Made by a program: the position numbers and the translations under genes
From: a virus
Length of the DNA: 57,535 nucleotides
Strand: one strand, 5' to 3'
Virus record (IMG/VR): IMGVR_UViG_3300047564_002687
Coordinates: 1 to 57,535 of that record
The notes under the pieces: generated by a model
Databases searched by the model: none
The model's input: the letters and a program-made list of their open reading frames with translations, nothing else
Told to the model about the DNA's origin: nothing
In this document: piece by piece, positions 54,368-57,535 of the stretch
Numbering within the stretch: position 1 is the stretch's first letter
Layout of the letters: every line of letters starts with the position of its first letter

Positions 54368-55309
54368 ATGCCAACAAGTCACTACTTTCCTCTCTACTAT
54401 CAAAACAATAGTAGCGAAACAAATTTAATTCAAAATCTTGTAGACGAGCAGATTAAATTGTTCGGTAGTGACATCTATTATATTACAAGAAAAACATTTA
54501 CTGACAATGCTCTAAATGATATTGTTCATTCAGAGTTCAGTGAGAAGATTGTTATTGAGGCAATGCTTCAGAATGTTGAGGGTTTTGGTGAGCAGTCAGA
54601 ATTCATCAGTAAGTTTGGACTGAGAGTTACTGACGAAATTCAATTTACAATGTCAGTTAGAAGATGGGAAGAAGAGAGTCCTAGACTTAAAAATCTAAAA
54701 GTTTCATCAAGACCAAACGAAGGAGATCTAATTTACTTTCCACTAACTGGAGATCTATATGAAATCAAGTTTGTTGAAAGAGAAACACCATTTTACCAGC
54801 TCGGTCAACTATACTACTTTAGCATGACCTGTGAAATCTATGAGGTTGGTAGCGATGATATTAACACAGGCATTCCAGAAATAGACGATATAGAAACCGA
54901 TAATGATTACTCAATCACTCTTGTTCTCGCTAATGGCGGCACTGGTAATTACTACATTGGTGATGTGGTTGAATACCATAATATAACCACCATTCTGAAT
55001 AACACTTCTTATACACCAACTGGTATCACAGCAGAAGTTGCTGGATGGGATGCTCCATCGCAGACTCTTAAACTGATTAACATCACTGGTGACTATGATG
55101 AGGATTACGCTATCCTCAAGAAATTTAATTCCGATTACACCAGCGATGGTATCTGGATCATTGGACCACAGGAAGAATTTACTGAGTTGGAGAATACAAA
55201 TACTGAATATGACGACAATAAATATATTGAAGAAGCCGCGGATGATATTCTGGACTGGTCAGAAAGCAATCCATTTGGCGAATTTGGTAACATGAATGGT
55301 AACTTCTAA
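54368..55309 (+). CDS. gp14: Neck protein gp14
   Basis: The core matches T4 gp14: a YYITRKTF strand near the start, FISKFGLRVTDEIQFTMSV, GDLIYFPLTGDLYEIKFVE and PFYQLGQLYYF, then a C-terminal NPFGEFGNMNGNF. It has 313 residues against 256 in T4. The extra part (about residues 180-255) holds GGTGNYYIGDVVEY, which is like the GxGY modules of the giant tail proteins. gp14 completes the head gate with gp13. It overlaps gp15 by one base. Confidence 0.9.
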   Translation: MPTSHYFPLYYQNNSSETNLIQNLVDEQIKLFGSDIYYITRKTFTDNALNDIVHSEFSEKIVIEAMLQNVEGFGEQSEFISKFGLRVTDEIQFTMSVRRWEEESPRLKNLKVSSRPNEGDLIYFPLTGDLYEIKFVERETPFYQLGQLYYFSMTCEIYEVGSDDINTGIPEIDDIETDNDYSITLVLANGGTGNYYIGDVVEYHNITTILNNTSYTPTGITAEVAGWDAPSQTLKLINITGDYDEDYAILKKFNSDYTSDGIWIIGPQEEFTELENTNTEYDDNKYIEEAADDILDWSESNPFGEFGNMNGNF

Positions 55310-56148
55310 TGCTTGGAACTCATTTTTATAACGAAGCAGTTGCTAAGACCATCAAAGGTTTTGGAACACTCTTTAATAATATCACACTAGAAACTGCTGA
55401 TCCACAGGACGGATCTGTAATTACTAGACAGAAGGTTCCTCTGGCATACGGACCAAAGAATAAGTTCATCACAAGATTAGAAGAGAATCCAGAACTGCGT
55501 AAGGTTGCTATCACGCTTCCTCGTATCTACTTTGAGATGACAGGTATCTCATATGATTCTGCCAGGAAGACAAGTCCAACTAAGAAAGTATTCAATACTT
55601 CAGAGAGTGACGGGGAAAGAACTGACCCAGCATTGATCAAGCAGTATGTTCCTGTTCCATACAACATGGAATTTGAACTAGGAATCTTAGCAAAGTCTCA
55701 GACAGATGGACTCCAGATTCTAGAACAGATTCTACCATTCTTCCAACCATCATTTAATATTAACATCAACTTTATTCCTCAGATGGAAGAGGTGAAGGAT
55801 GTTCACATTAATTTAAACAATGTAGATTACGAAGATGACTGGGATGATGATTTTTTACAAAGAAGATTAATCACTTGGACTCTTAGATTTACTGCCAAGT
55901 CATACATCTACGGACCTTACACCAAGGCAGATGTCATTCGTAAGGCACTGGTTTACGAAACTGCTGGTGGTATTGAGACTCCAAGACGAGCAGTGAAGAT
56001 TGTCAAGGAAGTTGAGGCACTCGTTGATTACGATGGTGATGGTGATATTGATACAGCAGATCGTAATCTAGTTTCACCTGAGGATGTATTTGGTGATGAC
56101 TTTGGATTTAATGAAGGTATCTTTATTGGGGATGAGGCACAAGAATGA
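55309..56148 (+). CDS. gp15: Tail sheath stabilizer gp15 with a calcium-loop-like insert
   Basis: The product starts HFYNEAVAKTIKGFGTLFNN and has VPLAYGPKNKFITRL, LPRIYFEMTGISYDSARK, VPVPYNMEFELGILAKSQTD and LEQILPFFQPSFN, all matching T4 gp15, the terminator of the tail tube and sheath. Length 279 against 272. Residues 240-251 (DYDGDGDIDTAD) form a dockerin/EF-hand-type calcium loop that T4 gp15 does not have. It overlaps gp16 by 4 bases. Confidence 0.9.
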   Translation: MLGTHFYNEAVAKTIKGFGTLFNNITLETADPQDGSVITRQKVPLAYGPKNKFITRLEENPELRKVAITLPRIYFEMTGISYDSARKTSPTKKVFNTSESDGERTDPALIKQYVPVPYNMEFELGILAKSQTDGLQILEQILPFFQPSFNININFIPQMEEVKDVHINLNNVDYEDDWDDDFLQRRLITWTLRFTAKSYIYGPYTKADVIRKALVYETAGGIETPRRAVKIVKEVEALVDYDGDGDIDTADRNLVSPEDVFGDDFGFNEGIFIGDEAQE

Positions 56149-56564
56149 TGAATGAATTTGAAAAAACAATGGAAGAAACATTTGATATTCAAGTTGAAGA
56201 GTCCGCTCCTATTCAGGAATTTAAGCAGGCAAGAAAGAATACAAATGTTAATGACAGAGACAAAGACTATGAGTATGTTCGCGGCTCATTGTATGATCTG
56301 ATTGAGAAGGGTCAGGAGGCGGTTAACGGCGCTCTGGAGATCGCTCAAGAGTCGGGGCACCCTCGTGCCTTTGAAGTGGCGGGAAACCTCATCAAGCAGA
56401 CCACAGAGATGGCTGAGAAGCTTACTGATCTTCATAGGAAGATGAAGGATCTAAATGCTGAGGAATCTGGACCAAAAAGTGTTACAACTAATAACTCAAT
56501 GTTCATTGGCAGCACATCTGATTTACAGAAGATGTTGAAGTCAATGGGCGTCAAGAATAAATAA
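56145..56564 (+). CDS. gp16: Small terminase subunit gp16
   Basis: The 139-residue product (T4 gp16: 164) is helical: DYEYVRGSLYDLIEKGQEAV, then NGALEIAQESGHPRAFEVAG and NLIKQTTEMAEKLTDLHRKM, the conserved core of T4-like small terminases. It recognises or regulates DNA for the large subunit gp17. In T4 gp17 follows directly; here two other genes come next within the window. The start is ATG 56145. Confidence 0.9.
   Translation: MMNEFEKTMEETFDIQVEESAPIQEFKQARKNTNVNDRDKDYEYVRGSLYDLIEKGQEAVNGALEIAQESGHPRAFEVAGNLIKQTTEMAEKLTDLHRKMKDLNAEESGPKSVTTNNSMFIGSTSDLQKMLKSMGVKNK
56557..56563 (+). promoter_or_regulatory. Weak late promoter motif ATAAATA overlapping the gp16 stop
   Basis: AATAAATA overlaps TAA 56562-56564 and lies only 9 bases before ATG 56573. 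It matches the motif, but the start would give almost no leader, so it may serve the gene at 56830 or be chance. Confidence 0.35.
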
Positions 56565-56572
56565 AAGTAAAA

Positions 56573-56830
56573 ATGTCTTATATTAGACACGATAAAGATT
56601 GTAATCCAGTTTCTATCCAACCATCCTCAACTTCAGTAACTCTGTATGCTGGAACTGAGGGATGGTCAACTATTACATATGATGTCTGGAATGGTGATTA
56701 TGTTGCCAGACTATCAGATAACTCAACAAGAACACCAGGAACTTATCAAGCAAGAAATGCTGATAATACTACAAGAACTCCTGGAACATATCAGCGTCGT
56801 GATAAAGATAACAATCCGGTATTAATCTAA
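56573..56830 (+). CDS. Small protein with PGTYQ tandem repeats, 85 residues
   Basis: The product starts MSYIRHDKDCNPVSIQPSS. Its second half holds tandem 15-residue units: LSDNSTRTPGTYQ, RNADNTTRTPGTYQ, then RRDKDNNPVLI, which echoes the start (RHDKDCNPVSI). It looks like a short beta-repeat or fibre-linked protein. It overlaps the next gene by one base (TAATG). It sits where gp17 would be in T4. The family is not recognised. Confidence 0.65.
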   Translation: MSYIRHDKDCNPVSIQPSSTSVTLYAGTEGWSTITYDVWNGDYVARLSDNSTRTPGTYQARNADNTTRTPGTYQRRDKDNNPVLI

Positions 56831-57535
56831 TGGCACAATATAGTAAGCATTACGAAGATTTCCTACCACAGGAAAAAACAAATTTTGAAGTAGTCATGAT
56901 TGCCGATAACTTCGGTAAGTTGACTGCTGGAACTGGTGCCACTGCGGTTGATGCTTTTGGTCGTTTGAGAGTTGCTGAAACATTTACTCTCGGTGACTAT
57001 AAGCATCTGTATTCTATTGATCCAAATTTTATTGACTTAAAAGAAAATGGCGGCGACATTCAATTTGCCGCTAACAAAGCATGTGCTGCGATGACAACTA
57101 CATCCAACACTGCTTCCCGTGCTGTACACCAGACAAAGTTTTATCACCACTACCAACCAGGCAAATCACAAGTTATCTTTAGCTCAGTAAGATTTGGATA
57201 TGCTCAGCAGAATGTAACGAAAAGAACAGGATACTTTGATGATAGAGATGGCATTTACTTTGAGCAGGTTGGAAATGGAACTGCTGATGGCACAACAAAT
57301 GGCACACTTAATTTTGTAGTTCGCTCCTATACTGGTGGTAGTGCCAGCGAAGCAACAGTAGGAAACTACAAGAGAAGAGTGCCACAATCAGAATGGAATA
57401 TTGATCCATGTGATGGCACTGGTCCTTCCAAGTTTAATATCAATATTTCAAAAACTCAACTGATTTATATTGACTTTCAATGGCTTGGCGTTGGTAGAAT
57501 TCGTTGTGGATTCGTTCATGATGGCGTAATTGTTT
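56830..57535 (+). CDS. Virion structural protein, N-terminal part (cut by window edge)
   Basis: ATG 56830 opens a frame of at least 235 residues with no stop before the end. It has VDAFGRLRVAETFTLGDYKH, then VHQTKFYHHYQPGKSQVIFS, RTGYFDDRDGIYFEQVGNG and DGTGPSKFNINISKTQLIYI, DFQWLGVGRIRCGF. Matching segments occur in the 970-residue protein at 48513 (GTDAIERMRVANPES; GEGPSGYNIRLYK; WYGAGFVDF), showing common descent. It is a typical cyanophage structural protein, probably fibre-related. Confidence 0.75.
   Translation, partial: MAQYSKHYEDFLPQEKTNFEVVMIADNFGKLTAGTGATAVDAFGRLRVAETFTLGDYKHLYSIDPNFIDLKENGGDIQFAANKACAAMTTTSNTASRAVHQTKFYHHYQPGKSQVIFSSVRFGYAQQNVTKRTGYFDDRDGIYFEQVGNGTADGTTNGTLNFVVRSYTGGSASEATVGNYKRRVPQSEWNIDPCDGTGPSKFNINISKTQLIYIDFQWLGVGRIRCGFVHDGVIV

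Noticed and set aside
1-57535. tRNA genes, CRISPR arrays or insertion sequences
   Set aside because: No cloverleaf, regular spaced repeat array or transposase-like protein was noticed in reading.

Overview
The window is part of the genome of a T4-like contractile-tailed phage, most likely a marine cyanomyovirus of Synechococcus or Prochlorococcus. Homologues of T4 gp25, gp6, gp7, gp8, gp13, gp14, gp15 and gp16 lie on one strand in T4-like order. They are interleaved with very long structural proteins of the cyanophage kind and with T4-type late promoters of the form (T)ATAAATA. No bacterial genes, tRNAs, IS elements or CRISPR arrays were seen. The host assignment is inferred from gene style, not proved.

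Region 1 (1-3224) is a packed row of small, visibly G+C-richer genes of about 34-145 codons. It includes an ArdA-like antirestriction protein and a HicA-like protein without an obvious HicB. Four intergenic elements share boxes at exactly the same distances from a CATACT -10 hexamer, which looks like an early or middle promoter family. Several starts are preceded by a CAAACGAAACG-like leader instead of a Shine-Dalgarno sequence. A Rho-independent terminator at 3230-3255 closes this block.

Region 2 (3325-8197) is A+T-rich and holds late genes: a basic membrane protein, an unknown 391-residue protein coupled to a PAAR-like spike tip, several small proteins, then gp25 and gp6.

Region 3 (8203-45244) is dominated by five large baseplate or tail proteins: a 3662-residue gp7-like protein, a 699-residue gp8, a 2732-residue DUF4815 protein, a 2795-residue beta-helix protein and a 2154-residue repeat protein. 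They share several recurring modules (GxGYxxPP, HGL, E-V-x-Y-T...LTG..RG and a helical CKRD...GGN module). This suggests growth by module duplication and shuffling.

Region 4 (45252-53510) holds small structural proteins and fibre-like or decoration proteins, several with their own late promoters. One late promoter sits in the loop of a hairpin that can hide the downstream ribosome site.

Region 5 (53539-57535) is the neck and packaging cassette gp13-gp14-gp15-gp16, followed by a small repeat protein and a truncated structural protein related to the 970-residue protein at 48513. gp15 carries an EF-hand/dockerin-like calcium loop. Together the products would form the baseplate wedges, spike tip, peripheral fibres or adhesins, neck and the small terminase.
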